In this document: positions 16,744 to 25,325 of the stretch, one piece after another
How positions within the stretch are numbered: the first letter of the stretch is position 1
Layout: each line of letters opens with the position of its first letter
Source: CAWBJP01 sp963789165
GTDB taxonomy: Bacteria; Actinomycetota; Acidimicrobiia; IMCC26256; BP-133
Direction of reading: 5' to 3'
NCBI GenBank assembly: GCA_963789165.1
Contig: CAWBJP010000012.1
Coordinates: 124,001 to 188,000 of the forward strand
DNA length: 64,000 bases
Notes under the pieces: generated by a model
Told to the model about the DNA's origin: nothing
Seen by the model: only the letters and a program-made list of their open reading frames with translations
The model's database searches: none
Position numbers and translations under genes: made by a program

Positions 16744-17361
16744 TCAGGCGCGCCAGCCCATTCCTGATCCTCCTGGGGCCATGAACCCTACGAGGCCGCC
16801 GTCCCTGAGGGCGCCGGCGACGGCGCGGACGTCAAGCTCGAAGCGCATCGTTCCGGCATCCTCGTAGTGGAGCCGGGCTCCCGCTCGGCGGAGCACAGCA
16901 TGCATCGCAGGGTTGTCTGCGAGCACCAGGCCCACGAAGCGGGTGATGCCCTGGTCCACAGCCTCGAGGACGAGCGTGGCCAGGAGGAGCCGTCCGATTC
17001 CCCGGCGCTGGTACGCGTCGATGACCGTCACCGCCACCTCGGCCGTGTCCGGGTCCTCCAGCCTGATGGCGCGGCATGCGCCCACGGCGGCCCGCCCGGA
17101 TTCCTCCTCGGCCAGGGCCAGCCAGGCCGTGTGCTGATGGTGGTCAACCTCGGTGAGGTACGTGAGCAGGGCGCTGCCCAAGCGGGGCATGGGAGAGAAG
17201 AAGCGCAGGTAGCGGGACTGTGCAGAGAGCCGATCCCAGGCGGTGAGAAACAGAGCTTTGTCGTCGGGGACAACCGGACGGAGCACGAGTTCGGTCCCGT
17301 CGGGCAGCCGCACCGGCCTGGTCCGGGCGGTCACGAAGTCGCTGCGGTCGTCCACGCCCAC
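16744..17361 (-). CDS. GNAT-family N-acetyltransferase
   Basis: 205 residues. Acetyl-CoA binding motif A is visible as AVTVIDAYQRRGIGRLLLATL (Q-x-x-G-x-G/A loop), followed by motif B around GLVLADNPAMHAVLRRAGA. The N-terminal segment TELVLRPVVPDDKALF and the LSAQSRYLRFFSP segment resemble the acetyltransferase domain of actinobacterial protein lysine acetylases (Pat-type). The cyclic-nucleotide-binding domain seen in mycobacterial Pat is absent. The substrate could be a protein lysine or a small amine. The start at 17361 is preferred by family length. Confidence 0.85.
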   Translation of the reverse strand: MGVDDRSDFVTARTRPVRLPDGTELVLRPVVPDDKALFLTAWDRLSAQSRYLRFFSPMPRLGSALLTYLTEVDHHQHTAWLALAEEESGRAAVGACRAIRLEDPDTAEVAVTVIDAYQRRGIGRLLLATLVLEAVDQGITRFVGLVLADNPAMHAVLRRAGARLHYEDAGTMRFELDVRAVAGALRDGGLVGFMAPGGSGMGWRA

Positions 17362-17647
17362 CTCCGCCGTCGTAGGGGTCGTGCGGTGGCCCCACGCCTC
17401 GCCGGGCGGCGGGGGGAGGCCGCCCAGCGAGGCCCGGGTTCACCGGCTCGGCGATCGCATCCCCAAGGGAGGGTGGGGAGGGCAGGTCAGCTGCCGGGTC
17501 GCCGCTCCGGAGCCCGTCACCGTAGGGGCCGACCGTTTCCATCCGACGAAGCCCTTGTGAAACGGAGCGGAAGCCGCCCTAACGCCTTTGCTTCTGACGA
17601 TCGGTCCTAGCGACGGCTGCTATCGGGACCACCGCGGTGACAGCAGC

Positions 17648-18073
17648 TCAGCCCTCGCGTTCCTCCACTTCGGACTGAGGGCCGTTGTCCCAGAACGCTT
17701 TCAGGCGGGATTCGTGGGCATCGCGGCGGAAGCGGACGTCGACCTGGTCGGGGCTGCCGCTGGAGTCGACCCGGAACCCGGGCTTCGGGGTGGCCCACAA
17801 CAGGCGGGCTCCGGCGTTCTCGAAGCGGACCCCGATGGTGCCACCCACCAGCTGGTAGGTCCGCGTCGTGGTGGCCGTGGCGGCAGTCAGAGCCGAGGTT
17901 TGTGGAGTGGGATCAGGCACGGTGAGGGCGGCGCGCACGGCGATGGCCGAGAGCCGTTCGGGACGCTGCGGCGTGACCGAGTCGGTGACGACGCCGACGG
18001 CGAAGATGCCCAGGCCCACCGCCACCGCGGTGGCGGCCAGCCAGGCCAACGACAGCTTCACCAGAGCGCGCAC
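17648..18073 (-). CDS. Single-pass membrane protein of unknown function
   Basis: 141 residues. An N-terminal helix (LAWLAATAVAVGLGIFAVG) anchors an extracytoplasmic domain. That domain has a Thr-rich stretch (TAATATTTRTYQ), a strand GGTIGVRFENAGARL and the ending PGFRVDSSGSPDQVDVRF. Similar one-helix proteins are common beside regulators in actinobacteria but have no assigned role. I chose the GTG at 18073 because an upstream start would overlap the TetR gene, which ends at 18151; transcription from the TetR promoter is possible. Confidence 0.65.
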   Translation of the reverse strand: MRALVKLSLAWLAATAVAVGLGIFAVGVVTDSVTPQRPERLSAIAVRAALTVPDPTPQTSALTAATATTTRTYQLVGGTIGVRFENAGARLLWATPKPGFRVDSSGSPDQVDVRFRRDAHESRLKAFWDNGPQSEVEEREG

Positions 18074-18150
18074 CCAGACATCATGCCCGTCGCCGGTTCG
18101 GGTCCGGACCAAGCCCCGCTCAAGCCTTGGTAAAGAACTCCAGACCCGAA

Positions 18151-18822
18151 CTAACAGGCCGGGCGGTCGCCGAGGATGGCAAGGGCGGCGCGCAGAACGG
18201 ACCCGCTCAGGTCCGGCAGGGACTGCGCTCCCTGGCTCCGCAGGCGCTCCCGGACCAGGTCCTCGAGGCCGGCGGTCAGAGTGGTGAACACCTCGGGAGG
18301 CAGCTCCGGGATCCGGTCCGGGTCGTCCTGGCGGGCGCGGGCGTGGAGCCCCCGCCACAGCTCGGCGAAGATCCCGATGAAGACGGCCCGGCGCTCGAGC
18401 ACCGCCGGCCCCGCGCCCAGGTTCTCGATGTGGGTGGCCCAGGCGAACTCCGGCTCCTCGGCCAGGACGGCCATGTACGTCTCGACCCCGGCCCGGGCCC
18501 GGGCCCGCCAGTCGGCCTCGGGCAAGTGCTCCACGGCCTGGCGGATGCGGGTCAACATCAGCTCCACGCCCATCCCGTAGGTGGCCAGGAAGCAGGCCTC
18601 CTTGTCGACGAACTGCTCGTAGAACGTGCGCCGGGACACGCCGGCCCGTTCGACCACATCCGCCACCGTGGCCGGCCCGTACCCCTTCTCGGCGACCACC
18701 TGGGCCATGGCCTCGATCAGCCGGCCCCGCTGGGACGCCACCACCGTCTCGCGGGTGAGCCCGTGGCGGCCACTGGGTAGCCGTTCGGGAGTGCCGAGAC
18801 GATTGGGGGTTGTGCTCACCAT
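18151..18822 (-). CDS. TetR/AcrR-family transcriptional regulator
   Basis: 223 residues. The N-terminal HTH is clear: AMAQVVAEKGYGPATVADVV then ERAGVSRRTFYEQFVDKEAC. The rest is a helical ligand-binding domain without recognisable specificity. It is divergent from the CocE-family hydrolase gene. The shared 72-bp intergenic region contains a perfect 17-bp palindrome (18835-18851), so this protein probably represses itself and the hydrolase. The ATG at 18822 is preferred. A very long open frame continues upstream antisense to the hydrolase and is not real. Confidence 0.88.
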   Translation of the reverse strand: MVSTTPNRLGTPERLPSGRHGLTRETVVASQRGRLIEAMAQVVAEKGYGPATVADVVERAGVSRRTFYEQFVDKEACFLATYGMGVELMLTRIRQAVEHLPEADWRARARAGVETYMAVLAEEPEFAWATHIENLGAGPAVLERRAVFIGIFAELWRGLHARARQDDPDRIPELPPEVFTTLTAGLEDLVRERLRSQGAQSLPDLSGSVLRAALAILGDRPAC

Positions 18823-18834
18823 CGAGAAACAGTA

Positions 18835-18851
18835 GCGTACCTCGGGTACGC
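18835..18851. promoter_or_regulatory. Candidate TetR operator
   Basis: GCGTACC-TCG-GGTACGC is a perfect 7-bp-arm inverted repeat placed between the divergent TetR (start 18822) and hydrolase (start 18895) genes. Size and symmetry fit a TetR-dimer site. Confidence 0.6.
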
Positions 18852-18894
18852 AGATGTTTTTAAAAGCACAATGGTGTGCATACCGGGAGGTGCG

Positions 18895-20829
18895 ATGCCC
18901 TCGACCCGACTTCTCCGCCGTGGTGTGTTCATGGCCGTGCTGGCCGTGGTGGCCGGCGCCGTCCTGCCGCTCCCGGCCCCGGCGGGCGGCACCTGGACCC
19001 CGGGCCCGGCCCGCTACGGCATGGGCGCCACCCTGAACGTTCCCGTCGAGATGGCCGATGGCATCGTGCTCCGGGCCGACGTCCACTTCCCCACCGACCC
19101 CGACACCGGGGCGGCGGCCCCGGGCCCCTTCCCCGTCATCCTCACCCAGACGCCCTACGGCAAGTCCGGCGGCAGCTTCTTCTCCGCGTCGGGCGGCGGG
19201 GCGAACCCCTACCTGGTGGAGCGGGGCTATATCCATGCCGTGGCCGACGTCCGGGGCACGGGCGGGTCCGGCGGGGCCTTCGGGCTCTTCGACCCCGTTC
19301 AGGCCGGCGACGGCGTGACCCTGGTGCACTGGGCCGCCGGCCTCCCCGGCTCCAACGGCAAGGTCGGCCTGGTCGGGCTCTCGTACCTCGGGATCAACCA
19401 GTTCCACACGGCCGCCGCCATCGGCCCCGACTCGCCCCTCAAGGCCATCTTCCCCGTGGTCGCGGGCCACGACCTCTACCGGGAGGCGTCGTTCGACGGC
19501 GGCATCCCCAACATGCAGTTCGGCCCCGGCTATCTGGGCTTCACCGGCCTGCTCAACCTGCTCAACCCCCTGGTCGAGCACCGGGCCGACCCGGCCCAGA
19601 TCCCGGCCACCGAGGCTGCCCACATCGCGGGCCTGGCCTCGGGCCAGGCGGCCATGATGGCCGAAATCCTGGCCGGCGGCGACCGGTCCTACGAGGGCGA
19701 CTGGTGGGCGGCCCGCAACCCGGCCTCCGTCCTCGAGCGGGTGGTGGCCAACGGCATCCCCGCCTTCCTGGTGGGGGGCTGGAGTGACTTCTTCCAAGCC
19801 GGGGGCCTGAGGAACTTCGCCGGCCTCCAGAACGCCTGGGCCGGCCGGCCCGTCGGGGCGGCCATGGAGCCCGGCCAGCCCGTCACCGGCCGCTACCAGC
19901 TGGTCATGGGCCCCTGGTACCACGTGACGGTCGACCAGGCGCTCCTCGACCGGCTCGAGCTGCAGTGGTTCGACACCTGGCTCAAGGGCGAGCCGACGGG
20001 GATGGCCGAGACCGCCACCCCGCTGCACCTCCACCAGGCGGGGGCGGGGCGGTTCGTCGACACCGCCCGCTACCCGTTGGAGGAGGCGCCCCCGACGGCG
20101 CTGTGGCTGGGCGAGGGCGGGGCGCTGTCGGCCGCGCCCCCTGCCGCCGCGGCGGGCAGCGGGGACAGCATCGTCTTCACCGGGGTGGGCAGCCCCTGCA
20201 ACCGGGCCACCGACGTGTGGGGCATGGGCGGGCCGGCCGCCTTCGCCGCTCCCTTCGGACCGCTGGACCGCTGCATCGCCGACGACCGGTCGATCCAGGC
20301 CGGCCCCGGCGCCCTGACCTACACCAGCGCCGCCTTCCCGGAGGCCACCGCCCTGGCCGGGCCCATCGGTGTCAGCGTCTTCGCCACCTCCACCCGGCCC
20401 GACACCATGTGGGTGGCGACCCTGGAGGACGTCGACGCCAGCGGCGCTTCGCACCCGCTCACCTCGGGTGCCCTCCTCGGGTCCTTCCGGGCGCTCGACC
20501 CGGCCCGGACGTGGACCGCGCCTGACGGCAAGCCGTTCCAACCCTGGCATCCCTACACCCGGGAGTCGGTCCAGGCCGTGACTCCGGGCGAGGTGACGCG
20601 CTACGACATCGAGGTCCCCCCCGTCTTCACCACCTTGGCCGCCGGCCACCGCCTGCGCCTCACGCTCACCACCTCGGATTTCCCCCATCTCGTGCCCACC
20701 CCGGGCCAGCTGGTGAATCTGGTCGGTGGCGTGTACCAGGTGCAGCGCAACCCGGCGGCGGCGTCGTTCGTCACCCTGCCGCTGGCGCCGGCCGGTGCCT
20801 TCCCGACCGACTGCGCCATCTGCTCGTAG
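18895..20829 (+). CDS. Secreted CocE/NonD (S15-like) alpha/beta-hydrolase
   Basis: 644 residues. A signal peptide (LLRRGVFMAVLAVVAGAVLP) precedes an X-Pro dipeptidyl-peptidase/cocaine-esterase-like hydrolase domain and a C-terminal jelly-roll domain (PPVFTTLAAGHRLRLTLTTSD). The nucleophile elbow is GLSYLG, the acid Asp is in GGWSDFFQ and the His is in GPWYHVT. The DVRGTGGSGG segment is typical of the family. The substrate (ester, amide or X-Pro peptide) is not determinable. The ATG at 18895 follows GGGAGGTG. It is divergent from, and likely repressed by, the TetR gene. Confidence 0.9.
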   Translation: MPSTRLLRRGVFMAVLAVVAGAVLPLPAPAGGTWTPGPARYGMGATLNVPVEMADGIVLRADVHFPTDPDTGAAAPGPFPVILTQTPYGKSGGSFFSASGGGANPYLVERGYIHAVADVRGTGGSGGAFGLFDPVQAGDGVTLVHWAAGLPGSNGKVGLVGLSYLGINQFHTAAAIGPDSPLKAIFPVVAGHDLYREASFDGGIPNMQFGPGYLGFTGLLNLLNPLVEHRADPAQIPATEAAHIAGLASGQAAMMAEILAGGDRSYEGDWWAARNPASVLERVVANGIPAFLVGGWSDFFQAGGLRNFAGLQNAWAGRPVGAAMEPGQPVTGRYQLVMGPWYHVTVDQALLDRLELQWFDTWLKGEPTGMAETATPLHLHQAGAGRFVDTARYPLEEAPPTALWLGEGGALSAAPPAAAAGSGDSIVFTGVGSPCNRATDVWGMGGPAAFAAPFGPLDRCIADDRSIQAGPGALTYTSAAFPEATALAGPIGVSVFATSTRPDTMWVATLEDVDASGASHPLTSGALLGSFRALDPARTWTAPDGKPFQPWHPYTRESVQAVTPGEVTRYDIEVPPVFTTLAAGHRLRLTLTTSDFPHLVPTPGQLVNLVGGVYQVQRNPAAASFVTLPLAPAGAFPTDCAICS

Positions 20830-20844
20830 AGCCGGGCCGGACTG

Positions 20845-20874
20845 TTGCTCCGGGGGACACCCCCGACCCCCGGG
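20845..20874. repeat. Copy of the GGGGGACACCCCC palindromic element (intergenic)
   Basis: The sequence CCGGGGGACACCCCCGACCC with flanking TTGCT and CCGGG. It lies between the convergent hydrolase (stop 20829) and FHA-protein (20879) genes. Related copies are at 27919-27946, 53721-53748, 44056-44080 (minus), 49381-49404 (minus) and, partially, 8730-8752. Confidence 0.65.
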
Positions 20875-20878
20875 TTCG

Positions 20879-21514
20879 CTATTTGGGGGCGCGCAGGTCG
20901 GCCATGGTGACGGCCCGCCGGCGGACGGCCTCACGGGCCAGGGTGATGCGCCTCGGAGCCCCGTCGGACCGATCGACGAGGCCGAACTTGTCGTAGAGGT
21001 TGGCCAGGTGGAACTTGACCGCCGCCTCGGTGACGAACAGTTCGGCGGCCAGCTGACGGATGCCGGCCGGCTGGTTGAACGCACCGCCGGCCAGCACCGG
21101 TCGGCACAGGGCCACCAGCAGCTCGTGCTCCCGGCGGGTGAGGGTGGGCGGGCCCTCGGTCACCGCCGTGTTCTCCATGTCGTCGTCGCCCACGACGTAG
21201 AAGGTGAGCCGGCTGTCGCCGAGGCGGATCTCGTCGCCGGTGCGGATCCGGACCTCGGTCATCACCCGCTGGCCGTTGAGGAAGGTGCCGTTGGCGGACC
21301 CCAGGTCCCGCAGGCAGAAGCCGGTGGGGTAGCGCTCGATGACGGCGTGGAGCCGGGATACCGAGGGATCGGCCAGGATGACCACGTCGTTGGTCGTGGC
21401 CCGGCCCAGGGTGGACCGGTCAGACGAGAGCTCGACCAGGCGGTGACCCTGCGCGCCCTCCACCTCCACGAACCCACCCAGCGCCAAAGCCGTCTCCCAA
21501 CTCCTCAGGGTCAC
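20879..21514 (-). CDS. FHA-domain protein with C-terminal helix-turn-helix
   Basis: 211 residues. The FHA domain (about 10-110) has the phosphothreonine-binding pattern: STLGRATTNDVVI, SVSRLHAVI, LRDLGSANGTFLNGQRV. The C-terminal part (about 125-200) begins LTRREHELLVALCRP and has AAELFVTEAAVKFHLANLYD, a LuxR/AfsR-like winged-helix pattern. It may be a regulator that docks to a Ser/Thr-kinase-phosphorylated partner and binds DNA. No kinase gene is nearby. The architecture is inferred from motifs, and the DNA target is unknown. Confidence 0.82.
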   Translation of the reverse strand: MTLRSWETALALGGFVEVEGAQGHRLVELSSDRSTLGRATTNDVVILADPSVSRLHAVIERYPTGFCLRDLGSANGTFLNGQRVMTEVRIRTGDEIRLGDSRLTFYVVGDDDMENTAVTEGPPTLTRREHELLVALCRPVLAGGAFNQPAGIRQLAAELFVTEAAVKFHLANLYDKFGLVDRSDGAPRRITLAREAVRRRAVTMADLRAPK

Positions 21515-21617
21515 CCCGGGCCCGGGGTCAAAGACCTATCCCCGAGGTCAGCAAATTCTCGCCTCTGTGTCCAGCACAATCCCGTCACCCCGTCATTCCG
21601 CCCCCCAGGTGCGCTCC

Positions 21618-21636
21618 CCGATGATCACCACATCGG
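21618..21636. promoter_or_regulatory. Inverted repeat upstream of a secreted protein gene
   Basis: CCGATG-ATCACCA-CATCGG, with 6-bp arms and a 7-bp spacer. It lies about 30 bases before the ATG at 21667 and within the divergent region shared with the FHA gene. Possibly an operator; short arms make this tentative. Confidence 0.3.
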
Positions 21637-21666
21637 ATTCATCTGGGGCAGGGGGAGGAGACGGAG

Positions 21667-22317
21667 ATGGGGATTTCGACCACCAGAAAACAGGTGGCGG
21701 TGGTGGCGGCCTCGCTGGCCGCGTCGGCGGCCTGGCTGTCGGTCGCCGGACCGGCGGAAGCCACGGCCGACGAGCCGCGCACGACCACGCACGTGGCCGC
21801 CAGCACGGGCGTCTGCGGCTGGTTCAGTCAGGAGTTCGCCGACGGCTTCGAGACGGTCAACCTGTGCGGCATCGACGGCGTCGGGGTGGGGAACGGCGGT
21901 CCCGAGCAGCTGGCCGAACCGATGGTCGTCATCGACCACTACTCCTGCCTGTTCGACGGGGGCTGCACGGGCGAGCACCACGAAGTCGTGGTGGACCGGC
22001 GCGACTTCGTGGTGGATCCGATGCTGCGCCGGGCGACCATCACCACGACGGCGGGAGGTTGCGGGGTGGAGGTTGAGTTCGTGGGGACGTCGGCGCCGGT
22101 TCCCCACGGCGGGGTGGGGGAGTACCACGGCGTCGGGGGCGGACCGTCCTTCGACGTGTCCAGCGAACAGACGCTGATCCGCCCGGCCCAGTGGTGGGGC
22201 AAGGTCTGTGGCCGGCTGCTGGTGGCCGACCCGGGGCAGGCCCAGATGTGGCGGACGCTCGGCGCCGGCACCGGCATCTACCACGGCGGCGGGGAGGAAG
22301 GCGGGGAGCAGGTCTGA
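21667..22317 (+). CDS. Secreted protein of unknown function
   Basis: 216 residues, not recognised. It has an N-terminal signal peptide (VAVVAASLAASAAWLSVAG) with cleavage near AEATA. The mature part contains several cysteines (GVCGWF, NLCGIDG, YSCLFDGGCTG, GGCGVEV, GKVCGRL), suggesting a disulfide-stabilised extracellular fold. A GGGGGAGGAG ribosome site precedes the ATG at 21667. The C-terminus is Gly/Glu-rich. It may be co-directional with the propeller-protein gene downstream, but about 100 bases separate them. Confidence 0.65.
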   Translation: MGISTTRKQVAVVAASLAASAAWLSVAGPAEATADEPRTTTHVAASTGVCGWFSQEFADGFETVNLCGIDGVGVGNGGPEQLAEPMVVIDHYSCLFDGGCTGEHHEVVVDRRDFVVDPMLRRATITTTAGGCGVEVEFVGTSAPVPHGGVGEYHGVGGGPSFDVSSEQTLIRPAQWWGKVCGRLLVADPGQAQMWRTLGAGTGIYHGGGEEGGEQV

Positions 22318-22422
22318 CGGGCCCCCGGCCCGGCAAACGGGATGAATGGGATGGCAGCAGGTTCGCACCGCTTCGTTGCCGAAAGAACCCGACGTCCGCT
22401 CTGTCGGGAAGGGGCCACGCAG

Positions 22423-24277
22423 TTGCCGACACTTGAAATTTGGCGTTCCGTCGCCCGCCGTCACACCGCGGTGCTGGCCGCCGCGTTCGTGCTGGCCGCC
22501 GTCCTCCCCCTGTGGGGATCGCCGCCGGTGCAGGCCGCTTTCCCCGGGATCAACGGCCGGCTGGTCTTCACCAGCGACCGGACCGGCAACTTCGAGATCT
22601 TCTCCATGAAGGCCGACGGCACCGACGTGGTCCAGCTCACCGACTGGCCGGAAGAGGACCGGGAGCCGGCCTGGTCGCCCGACGGCACCCGGATCGTCTT
22701 CGTGCGGGTGGAAGACGGCGACAAGGAGATCTTCTCCATGAACGCCGACGGCAGCGACGTGAAGAACCTCACCGACAAGGACACCTACGACGACGAGCCC
22801 GTGTGGTCGGCCGACGGCACCAAGATCGCCTGGCGGTCCAACCGGCACGACCGGCCCGACATCTGGGTGATGAACGCCGACGGCAGCAACCCCGTCAACA
22901 TCACCAACAGCGACGCCCTGGACGACGAGCCGGCGTGGTCACCGGACGGCACCCGGATCGTTCTCCGATCCGACCGCGACGGGGACCCGGAGATCTACAC
23001 CATCGACCCCGACGGCACCAATGCCGTCCGACTGACCAACTACCCGAGGTTCTCTGACGACGACCCGGCCTGGTCGCCCGACGGCACCAGGATCGCCTTC
23101 CGGGCCCATCGTGAGGGCAGCTACGACATCTGGGTCATGAGCGCCACCGACGGGAGTGGCCTGGTCAACCTGACCAAGTCCAAGACTCGAACGCGACGTC
23201 GACCCGGCCTGGTCGCCCGACGGGACGATGATCGCCTACGGCGTCGAGGACCCCGACAACAACGTGGAGCGGACCGGCTACGGCGAGATCATGGTGATGG
23301 GAGCGGACGGGAGCGCCCCCACCAACGTCACCAACCACGAGGCCTTCGACGGCGATGTGGACTGGCAACGACTGTCGGCGCCGGTACCCGTTCCCACCCA
23401 GCCAACCACCCCCGTAACCCAGCCCTCCGGCCCGCCGTCGAGCGAGCCGCCGGTCGTCACCCCCGGCCCCGACCCGACCCCGGCCGCCCCCGGGCCGGAC
23501 GCACCGGTCCGCACGGGGTACTGGATGCTCGGCGAGGACGGCGTCGTGTACCCCTTCGGTGACGTCGCAACCCACGGCAACGCAACCCTTCCGGCCGGCA
23601 CTCCGGCCGTGGACATCGAGCCCACACCTGACGGCGGCGGCTACTGGGTCGTCGACGACCGGGGGGCGGTCACTCCCCTCGGCCGGGCCCAGGACCTGGG
23701 CCGGCCCGCCGCGTCCGCCCTGGTTCCGGGCGAGAAGGTCACCAGCCTGTCGGGCACACCCACCGGTGCCGGCTACTGGATGTTCACCACCCGGGGCCGG
23801 GTGCTGCCCTTCGGCGATGCCGCCTTCCTCGGTGACATGTCCGACCAGACGCTCAACGGGCCCGTCCTCGACTCCATCCCCACACCCACGGGGGCGGGGT
23901 ACTTCATGGTGGCGTCCGACGGCGGCATCTTCACCTTCGGTGACGCCCGGTTCTTCGGGTCGATGGGCGGGACGAAGCTCAATCAGCCCGTCCAGTCCCT
24001 GGTGCCCGATCCCGACGGCGCCGGCTACTGGCTGGTGGCGTCCGACGGCGGCGTCTTCGCCTTCGAAGCCCCCTTCCGGGGCTCGATGGGGTCCGCCCGC
24101 CTCAACCGGCCCGTGACCGGCATGGTCGCTTTCGGGAACGGCTACCTGATGGTGGCGGAGGACGGCGGCATCTTCAATTTCTCCGACCGCCCGTTCTCGG
24201 GTTCGCTGGGGGACCGGCCGCCGCTGCGGCCGGTGGCAGCAGTGGCCAGCCTCCGTGCCGCCTCCTCAGCCGCCTGA
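22423..24277 (+). CDS. Secreted TolB/PD40-type propeller protein with GYW-FGDA repeats (frame interrupted at about 23194)
   Basis: A signal peptide (AAAFVLAAVLPLWGSPPVQA) is followed by five to six PD40 blades (AWSPDGTRIVF, VWSADGTKIAW, AWSPDGTRIAF), each with a 'DGSDVKNLT' turn. After a Pro-rich linker come GYW..DGG.F.FGDA repeats of the kind found in the M23 protein at 5.7-7.2 kb. The frame breaks near 23194: removing one C restores TRTDVDPAWSPDGTMIAYG, exactly the blade length of its neighbours. Probably a surface or secreted binding protein; no enzyme motif is seen. The TTG at 22423 with GGAAGGGG upstream fits the signal peptide; ATGs at 22342 and 22351 are alternatives. Confidence 0.75.
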
Positions 24278-24280
24278 CGC

Positions 24281-24580
24281 TCAGTCCGTCCGGGTTTCGA
24301 TGACGTCGAGGTTGTAGAAAACGGGCTCGCCTTCGCACAGCTTGGCCATCTCGGCTGCGATCTCCTGGGTGCCGGGGAGCTGCGAGTTGGCCATGGCCGC
24401 CTCGTACGACTCGAACTCGACGATGTTGAAGTAGCGGCCGGGCTGGTCACGATCGACGCAGGTCACCTCGCGCACCGTGGTGCGCTGGCCCTGCGTGGCC
24501 TCCAGCCAACGGGCCTCGAGCTTCTTCAGCTCGTCGTAGTCGGCGGAGGAGCGGTACTCGATGATCTGGATGAATCCCAT
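24281..24580 (-). CDS. Small conserved protein, dimeric alpha/beta-barrel-like
   Basis: 99 residues. The pattern MGFIQIIEYRS (strand), LKKLEARWLEATQ (helix), TTVREVTCVDRDQPGRYFNI (strands) and FESYEAAMANSQLPGTQEIA resembles the ferredoxin-like fold of stress-responsive or antibiotic-biosynthesis-monooxygenase-type proteins. The specific role is unknown. The ATG at 24580 is preceded by AGGAGATC, so I prefer it to the upstream start at 24616. The stop is three bases from the convergent propeller-gene stop. Confidence 0.7.
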   Translation of the reverse strand: MGFIQIIEYRSSADYDELKKLEARWLEATQGQRTTVREVTCVDRDQPGRYFNIVEFESYEAAMANSQLPGTQEIAAEMAKLCEGEPVFYNLDVIETRTD

Positions 24581-24764
24581 GGTGATCTCCTGTCGTGGGT
24601 GGCGGCGCATGGCCAACTGCCAGCATGGTCCGCCGCCGTAGCGCGCTCGTTACGGGTTAGCGGAGGGTTAAGTCCGGGGTTGCGGGGAGGAGTCTCGCCT
24701 CCGGGAGCCGAACCAGCACATTTGCGTAGATGCCGGCCCCCCCGGCGACCTGCGACACCCTCTG

Positions 24765-25325
24765 ATGAGCCTGGGAACCGAGTTCGAATCCGTGCTGTTC
24801 GCCGCGCAAGCCGGCGCCGAGTGGGCTGTCGACGTCCTCTTCCGGGAGTACCAGCCCGCCCTGCTGCGCTACCTGCGGGCGTCCGAGCCCCGGGCGGCGG
24901 AGGACCTGGCCGGCGAGGTGTGGCTGGCGCTGGCCCCCAAGCTGGCGCAGTTCGAGGGCGACGAGGCCGGTTTCCGGGGCTGGCTGTTCACCGTCGCCCG
25001 CCGGCGTCTCATGGGCTATCGCCGGCAGGCTGTCCGCCGCCGGACCGCCCCCGTGCCGGACGAGCATTTCTCCGGGCTCGCGTCCGACGACGACACGGCC
25101 ACTGAGGGCATGGGCGCGCTGGCCACCCAGCAGGCCATCGACCGCCTCGTGGCTCAACTTTCCGAGGAGCAGGCCGAGGTGGTCCTGCTGCGGGTGGTGG
25201 CCGACCTTCCGATGGCAGAGGTGGCCCGGATCACGGGTCGCACCCCGGGCGCCGTCCGGGTGATGCAACACCGGGCGCTGCGGAAGCTGGCCGAGATTTT
25301 TTCCGAGGAGGTGGTAACGCGATGA
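24765..25325 (+). CDS. ECF-type RNA polymerase sigma factor
   Basis: 186 residues with sigma region 2 (LRYLRASEPRAAEDLAGEVW and FRGWLFTVARRRLMGYRRQA) and region 4 (EEQAEVVLLRVVADLPMAEV, then ARITGRTPGAVRVMQHRAL). There is no extra C-terminal domain. Its stop codon overlaps the ATG of the next gene (ATGA), so the two are translationally coupled. The downstream membrane protein is thus the candidate anti-sigma factor. The start is at 24765; I see no clear autoregulatory promoter by eye. Confidence 0.9.
   Translation: MSLGTEFESVLFAAQAGAEWAVDVLFREYQPALLRYLRASEPRAAEDLAGEVWLALAPKLAQFEGDEAGFRGWLFTVARRRLMGYRRQAVRRRTAPVPDEHFSGLASDDDTATEGMGALATQQAIDRLVAQLSEEQAEVVLLRVVADLPMAEVARITGRTPGAVRVMQHRALRKLAEIFSEEVVTR

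Noticed and set aside
17362..17647. Possible RNA gene in the 286-bp gap
   Set aside because: Only short weak dyads were seen; no conserved-looking structure or coding frame.
18151..21084. A 977-codon open frame on the minus strand
   Set aside because: It is antisense to the CocE-type hydrolase. Only its last 223 codons (the TetR regulator) have family motifs; the rest is a high-GC shadow.
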